Part shown: positions 23,441 to 31,625 of the stretch, piece by piece
Layout of the letters: each line of letters starts with the position of its first letter
Position numbering within the stretch: position 1 is the stretch's first letter
NCBI GenBank assembly: GCA_028280565.1
Contig: JANQLQ010000135.1
Location: 1-33,324 of the forward strand
DNA: 33,324 nucleotides
Direction of reading: 5' to 3'
From: Fulvivirga sp.
GTDB taxonomy: Bacteria; Bacteroidota; Bacteroidia; Cytophagales; Cyclobacteriaceae
Made by a program: the position numbers and the translations under genes
The notes under the pieces: generated by a model
Databases searched by the model: none
Told to the model about the DNA's origin: nothing
What the model saw: the letters and a program-made list of their open reading frames with translations, nothing else

Positions 23441-25651
23441 TTAGGTAATATTTTTAAGAATTTCTATCGCTACGGCGCGGGCGAGAAGTGGGGGAACGGC
23501 GTTTCCCACTAGGGTGTACTGCGGAACTTCGTTCTTCCTATGATTCCCACCGGTAGATCTCTTCCCCTGGAACACGAATGAATCGTCAAAGGATTGCAGC
23601 CGGGCCATTTCCCGTACAGTCAATGCCCGGGGTGACCGGTAGTGAATGTAATCGTCGGGGATGGTCAGTATCGTTGAGCTTTGACCCCCGGGCTTGAGTA
23701 CGTTATAATTCCTTTTTTGCGAGGCTATACCTTCATTTTCTAACCGATCTTGGGCTTCTTTATAGTTGCCTTCCTCTAGGATAATTTGAAGGCGGCGGAT
23801 CACCTCTTCGTTTTGGTTACTGGTGCGGTGGTTGTTCAACGCATTGAATTCTTTTTTTCCATGGTCTAAGGCCTCTTGATTACGAACGTAAAAGGCTTTT
23901 GTAGCAGAAAACCTATGGTTCAGCCTTCCTTTCCTGCTCCATTCGGCATAGGTCAATCCTTTCCCGGAAAGATCGCCGCTAATTTCCCTTTTACGGATAA
24001 GAGCTCGCATTTTTTCGGCGTGCCCATTAAAGTCTACGTCCATGTCCACCTTTTCATAATTCCTTAGGTCTTCATTGTTATCAATGAAGTCCAGGTCATA
24101 AATCGCCTCAAATACCGTCACTTTATCGTCGGCACTTACCGTGGCCGGGATACTTTCAATAAGCTGCTGGTCTTTCCTGCATCCAATGAAAAGAACACGT
24201 TCTCGGTTCTGTGGCACACCGTAGTCCGAGGCATTGGCCACTACAGCATCCTTGATGCGATAAAGCCGGATGCTTTCTAAAATGGCATCAAGTTCTTCCT
24301 GCTCTTTTTGCTGGCAGTAAGCCCTCAACTTAGAGATGCATTCATCGAAACTGCTGACGTATATTTTTAGCGATTGGATGATACTGGCATAGTCATGCTC
24401 ATACTTCTTTGAAATATTTAATTCATCAAACGCCTCCTGCACATGCGCTATGACCGACCCTGGCTCCAGGAATTCAATAAATGCATTGAAGCTTTCCACA
24501 AAGTGATCATTATCAATATAGTTGATATCTTTTTCCCTGATGATCTCTTTTTGGATCTTGGCGATTTCCTTTCCCCTGCTCAACAAGTTGAGCCCGTGCC
24601 GGATCGTGCTGATCCGTTGGTCGGTTTTGCTGGTTTTGTAGTCCACGATTTCAGGAGTGAGCCGCCTGAATTTATTTTCTATGTGCTGGATATAGTTCTC
24701 TTTGGCATCATCCAGCTCTTTCTCACTTTTGCTTTCAAACTCGAGTCTTTTGGCAATAGCCTCTAATGTAAAAGCCGAATGAGAATCAAGACGCCTGCTG
24801 ATTTTTTTTATGAAAAGCACCAGTTTAGGCAGTTCATTGACGTCAATAAGGGACCGGATCTCGGATAGGATCATTTCTTTGATCTTTCCGCCTTCTTTGG
24901 TCAGCAGCCCCTTTACGTTTTCCATTACGAAGTACTTAGGGCGGAGGATCTTGATGATATTGAGGTAATTGGCAAAAAGATCATCTTTTTTGTCATACTT
25001 CTTACGCTTTCCCGCTAAACTAAAGCTCTGGCAAGGTGGGCCTCCACAGACTACGTCTATTTCTTTTCCATGGAGTTTGCGTAATAGGTTATCCACAAAA
25101 TCCGGTTCCGTAATGTCTTGTTTTAAGAATTCAGCGTCCAATCCTAGTTGATGATTGTACCTGACGACATGCGTGAGCTCACAATTTTCATTAATATCGC
25201 TTCCCAGCAAAAAATTGAAAAAACGGTTTTGGTGTTGTGCCTGTAAAAAACCCTCGCTAAAACCCCCGGCGCCAGCAAAAAAGTCTATGAAATTAAAGGA
25301 CTTTCCTCCCGTGGACGCTCCCTGTTCGATGATGCTCACCGTGGCATCTTGCTTGTAGGCCCGGACATGCCCATGAAGTATTTCTTTGATCTCGTGGCTC
25401 GTATATCTTTTTTTCTTAGAGTTCTTAAACAGGTCTTCAGCCCGGTCTTTAAGAAATTTAAGATAGTGGTTGATGGCTTCGTGGTTTTCAGCCGCGGACA
25501 AAACGGTTTGATTTTCCTTATCAAAGCATTCGGGCCTTACCTTTTCACCGGTAGATACTTTCACTTGCTTTCCTTCAGAATTGATCCTCAGGTGGATGGG
25601 AGAGTACCCCTTTTTGTCGGGTTTGTCAAGATAATAGTTGATAGTAGCCAT
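23441..25651 (-). CDS. DNA (cytosine-5) methyltransferase with N-terminal integrase-type Arm domain
   Basis: 736 residues from the ATG at 25651; the frame runs on to a TTG at 25708, but that stretch is made of hexamer repeats. Residues 1-~95 (MATINYYLDKPDKKGYSPIHL..., VSTGEKVRPECFD, TSHEIKEILHG) look like the Arm DNA-binding domain at the front of Bacteroidota tyrosine recombinases. Then come the C5-methylase motifs in order: I (FIDFFAGAGGFSEGF, ~120-135), IV (GGPPCQSFS, catalytic Cys207), VI (ENV, 244-246), VIII (QNRERVLFIG, ~481), IX (RALTVREMARLQSF) and X (LVGNAVPPLLARAVA). Between VI and VIII is an extra ~210-residue helical, charged insert. It methylates cytosine in a specific DNA site. 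No restriction enzyme is adjacent, so it may be solitary. Confidence 0.92.
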   Translation of the reverse strand: MATINYYLDKPDKKGYSPIHLRINSEGKQVKVSTGEKVRPECFDKENQTVLSAAENHEAINHYLKFLKDRAEDLFKNSKKKRYTSHEIKEILHGHVRAYKQDATVSIIEQGASTGGKSFNFIDFFAGAGGFSEGFLQAQHQNRFFNFLLGSDINENCELTHVVRYNHQLGLDAEFLKQDITEPDFVDNLLRKLHGKEIDVVCGGPPCQSFSLAGKRKKYDKKDDLFANYLNIIKILRPKYFVMENVKGLLTKEGGKIKEMILSEIRSLIDVNELPKLVLFIKKISRRLDSHSAFTLEAIAKRLEFESKSEKELDDAKENYIQHIENKFRRLTPEIVDYKTSKTDQRISTIRHGLNLLSRGKEIAKIQKEIIREKDINYIDNDHFVESFNAFIEFLEPGSVIAHVQEAFDELNISKKYEHDYASIIQSLKIYVSSFDECISKLRAYCQQKEQEELDAILESIRLYRIKDAVVANASDYGVPQNRERVLFIGCRKDQQLIESIPATVSADDKVTVFEAIYDLDFIDNNEDLRNYEKVDMDVDFNGHAEKMRALIRKREISGDLSGKGLTYAEWSRKGRLNHRFSATKAFYVRNQEALDHGKKEFNALNNHRTSNQNEEVIRRLQIILEEGNYKEAQDRLENEGIASQKRNYNVLKPGGQSSTILTIPDDYIHYRSPRALTVREMARLQSFDDSFVFQGKRSTGGNHRKNEVPQYTLVGNAVPPLLARAVAIEILKNIT

Positions 25652-25655
25652 AGTA

Positions 25656-25692
25656 ACGGACAGATTTACGGACACGGACAAGTTTACGGACA
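25656..25692 (-). promoter_or_regulatory. Four phased ACGGACA repeats before the methyltransferase start
   Basis: ACGGACA occurs at 25656, 25668, 25674 and 25686, all in register on a 6-base period, and the last base of the cluster nearest the gene is 4 bases from the ATG. TTTACGGACA is repeated exactly at 25665 and 25683. The cluster may be an operator, or a low-complexity expansion. Confidence 0.5.
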
Positions 25693-25812
25693 ATTCCGGT
25701 GCAAGCAAAAAAATCGAGGAGAAGTTAACGGCAAAAGGGATTATAACCCTGTGAGCAGCCTCTAGTTTCGCCGGGAAGCTGTTGAAATGTTAATTTTGAC
25801 AATTCTTGACTA

Positions 25813-26178
25813 CTATCGAGGAAGGTCATTTTCAATCCACAAGCGTATTATTTCTATTTCACAACTAGGGAGCCTTGGTGCATTTTGAGGCATGGGGCTG
25901 AACCCAGGAGTGTGGGTGATCGCTCCTAGTAGCTGTCCATTCCTTGCTACTACAGCCACATCTTCGTAGGTATCCAACACGACTCCTCCACTGGCCAGTT
26001 CTGTGCTGTGACAATAGGTACAATTTTGAAAAAGGATCTCGGATACCTCTACCTGGTAAGTAGCTTCCGTCCCAGTTGCTTCATCACAGACCGGCGAAGG
26101 ACTATCTTCATTCTCACTGCTACAACGAATGCTGGAGCAAGACACCAATAAGATCAACCCAATCGATAAAAGTTTCAT
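25813..26178 (-). CDS. Small c-type heme lipoprotein
   Basis: 121 residues. The signal peptide ends in LLVSC (Cys14), a lipobox. The mature protein has one heme site CTYCH (53-57), with a likely distal Met96 in FSPMPQ, followed by CEIEIIRLWIENDLP, a pattern seen in small cytochromes and in planctomycete-type cytochrome C domains. It should carry electrons in the periplasm or at a membrane surface. It follows the other heme lipoprotein gene after 12 bases, so the two form an operon. Its redox partner is not evident. Confidence 0.8.
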   Translation of the reverse strand: MKLLSIGLILLVSCSSIRCSSENEDSPSPVCDEATGTEATYQVEVSEILFQNCTYCHSTELASGGVVLDTYEDVAVVARNGQLLGAITHTPGFSPMPQNAPRLPSCEIEIIRLWIENDLPR

Positions 26179-26190
26179 TTGTTGTAACGG

Positions 26191-26775
26191 CTATTGTCCC
26201 AAATAAGTGGCCAGGTCACAGGGTCCCGTGGGCCCTATGTCACATTCAATGAATTGCACTGCGTTCTCTTGAATTGATCGGGCTATGAGCGGTTGGGTGA
26301 AAGTAAAATCAGTGGTCTGCGCCGTGTTGTGACAATTGTTACAACTGTTAATGGAGCGGGCACTCCCAAAATCTGGGTCAGAGGGACTAAATGACCCGCT
26401 TAACCACTCCCCCGCACGTTTTGTCCTAAAGAAGACGGTGCTGGGATTAGACTCCCCGAACCAAGTCTCCATCGCGATGAGGGCGTTACCAGGAATTTCA
26501 GACGTGGTTAGTATCGCTTGAAGTGCAGTGGTGTCAATGAACATCCGGCGGAAATAATCGCCTCGTTTGTTCACTTGGGCATAAAAGTACATGGGAACCC
26601 CGTACTTTTCTGTCAACCGGTTTTCCAAAGAATCCATCCCTGGGATATCAATGAGCGCCTCTTCCATGTCATCAATGCTTGGCATTGTTGCGTTATCATC
26701 CGTGCAGGCCATGATCGCCGCTACTGTAAAACAGAAAATGCTGGTCAAAAGAAAAAGAGTATTTTGCCTTTTCAT
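26191..26775 (-). CDS. Predicted heme-binding lipoprotein, possibly cytochrome P460-like
   Basis: 194 residues from the ATG at 26775, which gives a clean lipoprotein signal (MKRQNTLFLLTSIFCFTVAA..., lipobox AIMAC, Cys24); a longer frame adds 13 residues of poor signal character. One heme motif CNNCH is at 145-149. The region before it (YFYAQVNKRGDYFRR, GNALIAMETWFGE, GEWLSGSFSP) reminds me of cytochrome P460-type proteins, but this is weak. It is the first gene of a pair with the CTYCH lipoprotein. Direct repeats 96 bases upstream are a candidate regulatory site shared with the divergent AraC gene. Confidence 0.7.
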   Translation of the reverse strand: MKRQNTLFLLTSIFCFTVAAIMACTDDNATMPSIDDMEEALIDIPGMDSLENRLTEKYGVPMYFYAQVNKRGDYFRRMFIDTTALQAILTTSEIPGNALIAMETWFGESNPSTVFFRTKRAGEWLSGSFSPSDPDFGSARSINSCNNCHNTAQTTDFTFTQPLIARSIQENAVQFIECDIGPTGPCDLATYLGQ

Positions 26776-26870
26776 AATACCTGGGATCGTTGTTTCCTTA
26801 CTAACGGGAGACAATGACCACCGCCTTTGCTGGACGGCTCAAAAAGCTTTACTATCCGGGTCAAAATAGA

Positions 26871-26911
26871 ATTGAGCCGAATAGAAAAACAAATTGAGCC
26901 AGATAGAAAAA
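26871..26911. promoter_or_regulatory. Direct repeats with 22-base period between araC-type and heme-lipoprotein genes
   Basis: ATTGAGCCGAATAGAAAAA (26871-26889) and ATTGAGCCAGATAGAAAAA (26893-26911) differ at two of 19 positions and are one 22-base step (two helical turns) apart. An inverted GGCTCAA half lies at 26836-26842. AraC-family proteins bind such tandem half-sites; the AraC gene is divergent at 27033. Confidence 0.45.
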
Positions 26912-26959
26912 TCTAAAAGACTGAACGGGTAGTAGGCAATATAAAAGCCTCGGAAATAC

Positions 26960-26991
26960 GGTTTAGTGTTTATTTTGTCTCAAACTAAACC
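26960..26991. promoter_or_regulatory. Inverted repeat upstream of the AraC gene
   Basis: GGTTTAGT (26960-26967) and ACTAAACC (26984-26991) are perfect 8-bp arms around 16 bases that contain TATTTTG, a partial -7-like element. It ends about 40 bases before the ATG; candidate operator. Confidence 0.35.
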
Positions 26992-27032
26992 TCGAAAAAA
27001 GAAGTTATCGAGTAAGCGTACTTTATTCGAAA

Positions 27033-27893
27033 ATGTTTAAAATACCGGAAGACCTATTAAATATGCCTGATAGGCACCAGTACATTGAATTGGACGGGTG
27101 TAAGATTGTAGAATCATGCCATCACGAAGGTCTAGTGGCTGATTCTATTTATATCAACCAACGTGTGCTGATCTGTATAATAAGCGGGAAATTAACCCTA
27201 GACCTCGAGCATAAAACAGAAACGGTCGAAGAGGGACAGATCGCTTTGTTAAACAAAAATGTATACGCACCCTACTGTAAATTTAGTTCGGACAAAAAAG
27301 AATATGCCAGTGTACTTTTCTTTATAGACGATAAATTCGTCCAAAAATTTTTATCGGACCGTAAACTGAATTTGCCAGGTAATCTTACACCTAAAGACCA
27401 TATCGTCATTCAACCCAACCTCCAACTCGTAGATTTTGTCCGGTCGGTACTTCATCTTTTTCACAGTAACCTGAAATACGACAAACATCTCCTCCAATTG
27501 AAGGTGACGGAGCTATTGATCCATATTACGAGCCTGCGTCCTGAAATATTGCACCAAATACTGGCAGGAGCCACGGTTCCTAAGAAAGACCTAGTGGAAA
27601 CTATGGAAGAGAATTACCTGGAGTATGCTTCCTTAGAAGAGTTTGCCTACAAGAGTGGGAGAAGCCTGGCTACTTTTAAACGTGATTTCAAAACAGCGTT
27701 TAAAACCACTCCCGCCAAATGGCTCAGGGCCAAACGGATGGCCCAAGCCAAACATTTATTAAAGAATACACCCCTTAATATTACGGACGTGTATAACCAA
27801 GTCGGCTTTATGAACTATTCACATTTTTCCAGGGCATTCAAGGAATACTTTGGATACTCTCCTTCCACTTTAAAAAAAGAACGGCAAGAATGA
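27033..27893 (+). CDS. AraC-family transcriptional regulator
   Basis: 286 residues. The C-terminal third (~191-286) has both AraC helix-turn-helix motifs: LEEFAYKSGRSLATFKRDFK and ITDVYNQVGFMNYSHFSRAF, closing with KEYFGYSPSTLKK. The N-terminal half is a cupin-like sensor (about residues 20-110; IISGKLTLDLEH, EEGQIALLNKNVYAPY) of the kind seen in ExsA-like regulators. Ligand unknown. It is divergent from the heme-lipoprotein pair, with direct and inverted repeats in the 257 bases between the two starts, so it may control those genes and itself. It converges with the MarR gene. Confidence 0.9.
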   Translation: MFKIPEDLLNMPDRHQYIELDGCKIVESCHHEGLVADSIYINQRVLICIISGKLTLDLEHKTETVEEGQIALLNKNVYAPYCKFSSDKKEYASVLFFIDDKFVQKFLSDRKLNLPGNLTPKDHIVIQPNLQLVDFVRSVLHLFHSNLKYDKHLLQLKVTELLIHITSLRPEILHQILAGATVPKKDLVETMEENYLEYASLEEFAYKSGRSLATFKRDFKTAFKTTPAKWLRAKRMAQAKHLLKNTPLNITDVYNQVGFMNYSHFSRAFKEYFGYSPSTLKKERQE

Positions 27894-28070
27894 CCGGCCG
27901 GCAAAGTATCGAAGATCAGCCCTTAACTACCTAGAGCATAAGGTGTACTAAGGGTACACGGCAATCTCTGCGACCTCCCCAGCGTTCTCAGCGGTTAAAA
28001 CTTTGAAACTCGATAATCACCCACGGTAAATTTGAAACCTGGGATCCCAAGCCCAGTTCGATAACACCGA
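27894..28070. other. Intergenic spacer between convergent regulators
   Basis: 177 bases. Contains GTGTAC (27943-27948) and GTACAC (27954-27959), a perfect 6-bp inverted repeat, and a stretch near 27965-28005 (CTCTGCGACC, then AGCGGTTAAAACTTTGAAAC) that resembles filler sequence often seen between genes of this lineage. No terminator with a T-tract is visible. Confidence 0.35.
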
Positions 28071-28685
28071 TCACAGCTTATAATGATCTATGATCTTGTC
28101 CTTACCTGTGTTCCGGTAAAGATCTTCATGAAAGCGATCCAGCTTTTTCAGTAGCCGGGTGAGGTCTGATTTTTCTTCTTCCACCAGGTCACCCACGAGC
28201 AGATCTGATAGCAAAAAAGATTGCTGGGTGGCCTTATCTGCGATTTTTTTCCCATAAGAGGTGAGCTTTACTCGTTTTACCCGCCGGTCATCCGGGTCTA
28301 CTTGTTCTTCCAGGATGCCTTGCTTGGTCAATCGCTTTATCGCTTCAAAACAGGTACTTTGTTCCAACAGGCTTTTGTCCGCCACTTCTTTTTTCGTGGG
28401 TGCCTTCATTACTTCCACGAATTTGATGATACCAAAGTCATAAAAATGCTGGATGGGAAGATCGCGAAAAGCTAACCGTGTCCAAACATCACCGAAACCC
28501 AACAATCCTCCTAACAAAAACCCTATCGTAGCATTTACAGATACACTGTATCCCCGCGGGATCTCCATCACTTTTTCTGCTCCAAGCTCTTTATTCAACC
28601 ACAACCCAAAACGGCCAAGATCGTCTCCCAGTCCCTTATCTTGGTAAATTTTAAAATACTTCAACAGCTTGATCACCTGCTCCAT
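28071..28685 (-). CDS. MarR-family transcriptional regulator
   Basis: 204 residues with a winged helix-turn-helix in the second half: TKKEVADKSLLEQSTCFEAIKRLTKQG (recognition helix) followed by the wing VDPDDRRVKRVKLTSYGKK, the usual MarR signature. The N-terminal ~80 residues are longer than in typical MarR proteins (about 140-150 residues in total) and contain a Gly-rich stretch (NATIGFLLGGLLGFGD). It is divergent from the TonB-dependent receptor gene with 89 bases between the two starts, so it is a natural candidate regulator of that receptor. The effector is unknown. Confidence 0.88.
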   Translation of the reverse strand: MEQVIKLLKYFKIYQDKGLGDDLGRFGLWLNKELGAEKVMEIPRGYSVSVNATIGFLLGGLLGFGDVWTRLAFRDLPIQHFYDFGIIKFVEVMKAPTKKEVADKSLLEQSTCFEAIKRLTKQGILEEQVDPDDRRVKRVKLTSYGKKIADKATQQSFLLSDLLVGDLVEEEKSDLTRLLKKLDRFHEDLYRNTGKDKIIDHYKL

Positions 28686-28751
28686 TTCAACCTAATTAAT
28701 AAATTATTGTACTAATATTTAAACAATCTTAAAATAAATTCGTTCGATAAG

Positions 28752-28759
28752 TATCTTTG
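28752..28759 (+). promoter_or_regulatory. -7 promoter element of the TonB-dependent receptor gene
   Basis: TATCTTTG fits TAnnTTTG and lies 15 bases before the ATG at 28775; transcription would begin around 28766, a very short leader. No -33 TTG at the right distance. The 89-base spacer with the MarR gene is AT-rich and has only imperfect palindromes. Confidence 0.45.
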
Positions 28760-28774
28760 AGAAATTACAATATA

Positions 28775-31150
28775 ATGAAAAAATTACTACGATCTTGCAT
28801 CTTATTGATCTTGTTAGGTTCCGGTCCGTATGTATTGAGCTTCCAAAATTACGGGCAGCTTTCAGGGTACGTTAAGGACAAAAAAACGGGTGAACCTCTC
28901 ATAGGGGCATCGGTCCAACTGATTGATACGGGCTTGGGAGCGGTCACTGACCTTGAAGGTTTTTACACCATTCAGAACGTGCCCGCCAAGACCTATACCG
29001 TTCAAGCTTCATACATAGGATACACGACCGAGACCAAGTATAACGTAGTAGTCCGTTCGGGGGGAAGTCCTGACTTGAACTTCGACCTCGGAGAAGAGAC
29101 GAGCGAATTAGAGGGTGTGGTGGTAGTAGCAAATCCATTTGAAAAATTGCAAGAGACCCCTCTTTCTATCCAGCAATTGTCTTCCGAAGAAATTGCCACC
29201 TATCCCGGTGGTAATAATGATATTGCCAGGGTAGTACAATCCCTCCCCGGGGTATCCGGGTCTGTGGGAGGGTTTAGGAATGATGTGATCATACGTGGAG
29301 GAGCCCCCAATGAAAATGTGTATTACCTGGACGGTATCGAGATCCCCAACATAAATCATTTCTCCACGCAAGGCAGCGCGGGGGGACCGGTGGGATTGTT
29401 GAATGTCTCGTTCTTTGAAGGGGTAACGTTGTCTTCCAGCTCTTTTGGCGCTCAATATGATAATGTACTCTCCGGGGTATTGCAATTTGACCAGCGTAAC
29501 GGCAACAACCGTAATTATCAGACCAACATACGCTTGAGCAGCAGCGAGGCGGCATTGACGGTAGAAGGTCCGCTTTTCAAAAAACAACAACAATCTTCTA
29601 ATACGTCGTTCATTGCCTCGGTCCGGCGCTCCTATCTCCAAGTTTTGTTCCAAGTGCTGGATCTGCCCTTTCTCCCGGATTACTGGGATTACCAATACAA
29701 GATCTCGCATAAAATTGATGATTACAATGAGCTGTCGATCACAGGCGTGGGCGCCATTGATAATTTTTCTATCAACGTGCCTAGCGATTTCGACGAAGAG
29801 CAACAGGCCAACCTGGACCAGGTGCCGGTGATCACCCAATGGAATACCACGGCTGGCGCTAGCTGGAAACGACGATTTAAGGACGGCTCCGGGTTTATGA
29901 CCACGGCGTTAAGTACTAATATTTTGAACAACGATTTCCGGCAATTCGAAGATAATGCCAACGAATCGGGCCTGTTTCTCAGTAATGTTTCTCAAGAGCA
30001 AGAAACGAAGCTGCGCTACGCCTACACAAAATTCCTGCAGGAGTGGGTTTTCACCGCGGGGACAGTTATTCAAAATGCGGATTACAGCAATGAAACGCTT
30101 GACCTGGTCAATGATTTTCGATTTAACAATGCTATCAACTTCTGGCGCTATGGGGTGTTTGCCCAAGCGTCCCGGGATTTCTTTAACGAGAGACTTGGGC
30201 TGTCCGCCGGGGTGCGCTTCGATGGTAATTCGTTTATGACCACTGGAAATGAACTGCACCGGACGTTTAGTCCCCGGGCTGCGCTTTCCTATACGTTGGA
30301 TAAAGCAGGTAAATGGACAGCCAGTGCTTCTGTAGGGAGGTATTTTAAGATCCCCCCGTATACCATTTTGGGCTTCACGGATAATGACGGCAACTTAGCC
30401 AACGAGGACACCGAATACATACAAAGCGATCATTTGGTGGCGGGCATCGAGCACTTATTGACTCCCACGATACGATTTACCGTGGAAGGTTTCTACAAGC
30501 GGTATGACAATTATCCCGTATCGTTGACCGACAGTGTCTCACTGGCCAACTTGGGAGGTGATTTTTCAGTTTTGGGCAATGAGCCGGTAGCTAGCATAGG
30601 CTTAGGCAGGACGTTTGGGGTGGAGCTATTATTCCAACAGAAGTTGACGCGTAATTTTTATGGTATCCTGGCCTGTACCTTCTATCGCAGCGAATTCACT
30701 GGGTTTGACGAAGATGAATACATCCCTTCTGCATGGGATAATCGCACGCTGCTCACGTTTACCGGGGGCTATAAGTTTGGTGAAAACTGGGAGGTCAGCG
30801 CCCGGGTGAGGTATTTGGGTGAAGTTCCTTTTGCACCCGTAGATCAAGAAGCTACTTTGGCTAACTACCCGGCCATAATCCGTGACTTTTCACAACTGGG
30901 TACAGACAGGTTAAATGCATTTAACCAAACGGACCTCCGCATCGATAAAAAATGGAATTTCAAGGGATTTACGTTGGATCTATTTTTAGAAGTTCAAAAC
31001 CTGCTGGGGCAAGATACTCCCCAAGAACCCCAGTTTGGGCTGGCTCGCAACGATGCAGGCGATGTTTTACAACCGCGTGCCCTGTCAGAGATCGAAAATG
31101 TAGATAATGGCAGTGTTTTACCCACTATAGGGCTGGTAATAGACTTTTGA
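28775..31150 (+). CDS. TonB-dependent outer-membrane receptor with carboxypeptidase-like N-terminal domain
   Basis: 791 residues from the ATG at 28775 (a TTG six codons earlier overlaps the promoter element). Signal peptide (1-~24); a carboxypeptidase-regulatory-like domain (~25-105: YGQLSGYVKDKKTGEPLIGA, DLEGFYTIQNVPA); plug domain (~110-225: VVVVANPF, LSSEEIATYPGGNNDIARV, VIIRGGAPNENVYYLDGIEI); then a long beta-barrel ending in ...GLVIDF with the C-terminal Phe of outer-membrane barrels. Such proteins import a ligand across the outer membrane using TonB energy. There is no adjacent SusD, so it is not a SusC-type glycan importer; ligand unknown. The divergent MarR gene probably controls it. 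It converges with a cytochrome gene after 16 bases. Confidence 0.93.
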   Translation: MKKLLRSCILLILLGSGPYVLSFQNYGQLSGYVKDKKTGEPLIGASVQLIDTGLGAVTDLEGFYTIQNVPAKTYTVQASYIGYTTETKYNVVVRSGGSPDLNFDLGEETSELEGVVVVANPFEKLQETPLSIQQLSSEEIATYPGGNNDIARVVQSLPGVSGSVGGFRNDVIIRGGAPNENVYYLDGIEIPNINHFSTQGSAGGPVGLLNVSFFEGVTLSSSSFGAQYDNVLSGVLQFDQRNGNNRNYQTNIRLSSSEAALTVEGPLFKKQQQSSNTSFIASVRRSYLQVLFQVLDLPFLPDYWDYQYKISHKIDDYNELSITGVGAIDNFSINVPSDFDEEQQANLDQVPVITQWNTTAGASWKRRFKDGSGFMTTALSTNILNNDFRQFEDNANESGLFLSNVSQEQETKLRYAYTKFLQEWVFTAGTVIQNADYSNETLDLVNDFRFNNAINFWRYGVFAQASRDFFNERLGLSAGVRFDGNSFMTTGNELHRTFSPRAALSYTLDKAGKWTASASVGRYFKIPPYTILGFTDNDGNLANEDTEYIQSDHLVAGIEHLLTPTIRFTVEGFYKRYDNYPVSLTDSVSLANLGGDFSVLGNEPVASIGLGRTFGVELLFQQKLTRNFYGILACTFYRSEFTGFDEDEYIPSAWDNRTLLTFTGGYKFGENWEVSARVRYLGEVPFAPVDQEATLANYPAIIRDFSQLGTDRLNAFNQTDLRIDKKWNFKGFTLDLFLEVQNLLGQDTPQEPQFGLARNDAGDVLQPRALSEIENVDNGSVLPTIGLVIDF

Positions 31151-31166
31151 TCTTAGCTGTAACGGT

Positions 31167-31625
31167 TTATTCTGTTTGCTTTTTCACCTTGGCTACTTCT
31201 TCTACGGTGACCATAGCGTCGCTTTTGTTGCCCCAGGAGTTCAAGATGTAATTCATTACGTCTGCCACTTCCTCGTTGGTAAGGCCCATGGGAGACATGA
31301 TGCTATTGTAGGTTACGCCATTCACTACTATTTCTCCACGCTGCCCATATTTTACCGCCCGGATGCTTTCCTCCCTTTTTTCCAATAAGTAGTCAGACTG
31401 GGCCAGCGGCGGGAAAGCGGACTTTACCCCTTCCCCGGAAGGCATATGACACCGGGCACAAAAGCCCTCATAAATGACACTGCCGCGTTGGATACTGGCT
31501 TCTAACGCGCTGGGCTGTAGATGATCTTTGGTAACATTGATATCCCTGTTCTTAAAACTTTGCATGACTACCAGGCCAACAAACGCAAGTGCCAAACAGG
31601 ACAAAAGTAGGTTTGCTTCTTTCAT
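31167..31625 (-). CDS. Membrane-anchored cytochrome c
   Basis: 152 residues. An uncleaved N-terminal membrane segment (~5-21) is followed by one class I cytochrome c domain with heme motif CARCH (56-60, in GFCARCHMPSGEG) and a probable axial Met113 (MSPMG), and helix VADVMNYILNSWG at the end, as in mono-heme cytochromes. Its ATG shares a base with the TAA of the upstream sugar dehydrogenase (TAATG), so the two are translated together. It most likely takes electrons from that dehydrogenase and passes them to the respiratory chain, a role inferred from the pairing. Confidence 0.88.
   Translation of the reverse strand: MKEANLLLSCLALAFVGLVVMQSFKNRDINVTKDHLQPSALEASIQRGSVIYEGFCARCHMPSGEGVKSAFPPLAQSDYLLEKREESIRAVKYGQRGEIVVNGVTYNSIMSPMGLTNEEVADVMNYILNSWGNKSDAMVTVEEVAKVKKQTE

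Noticed and set aside
25652-25708. N-terminal extension of the methyltransferase from TTG
   Set aside because: It would encode only a repeat-derived NLSVSVNLSV stretch; the ATG at 25651 starts exactly at the Arm domain.
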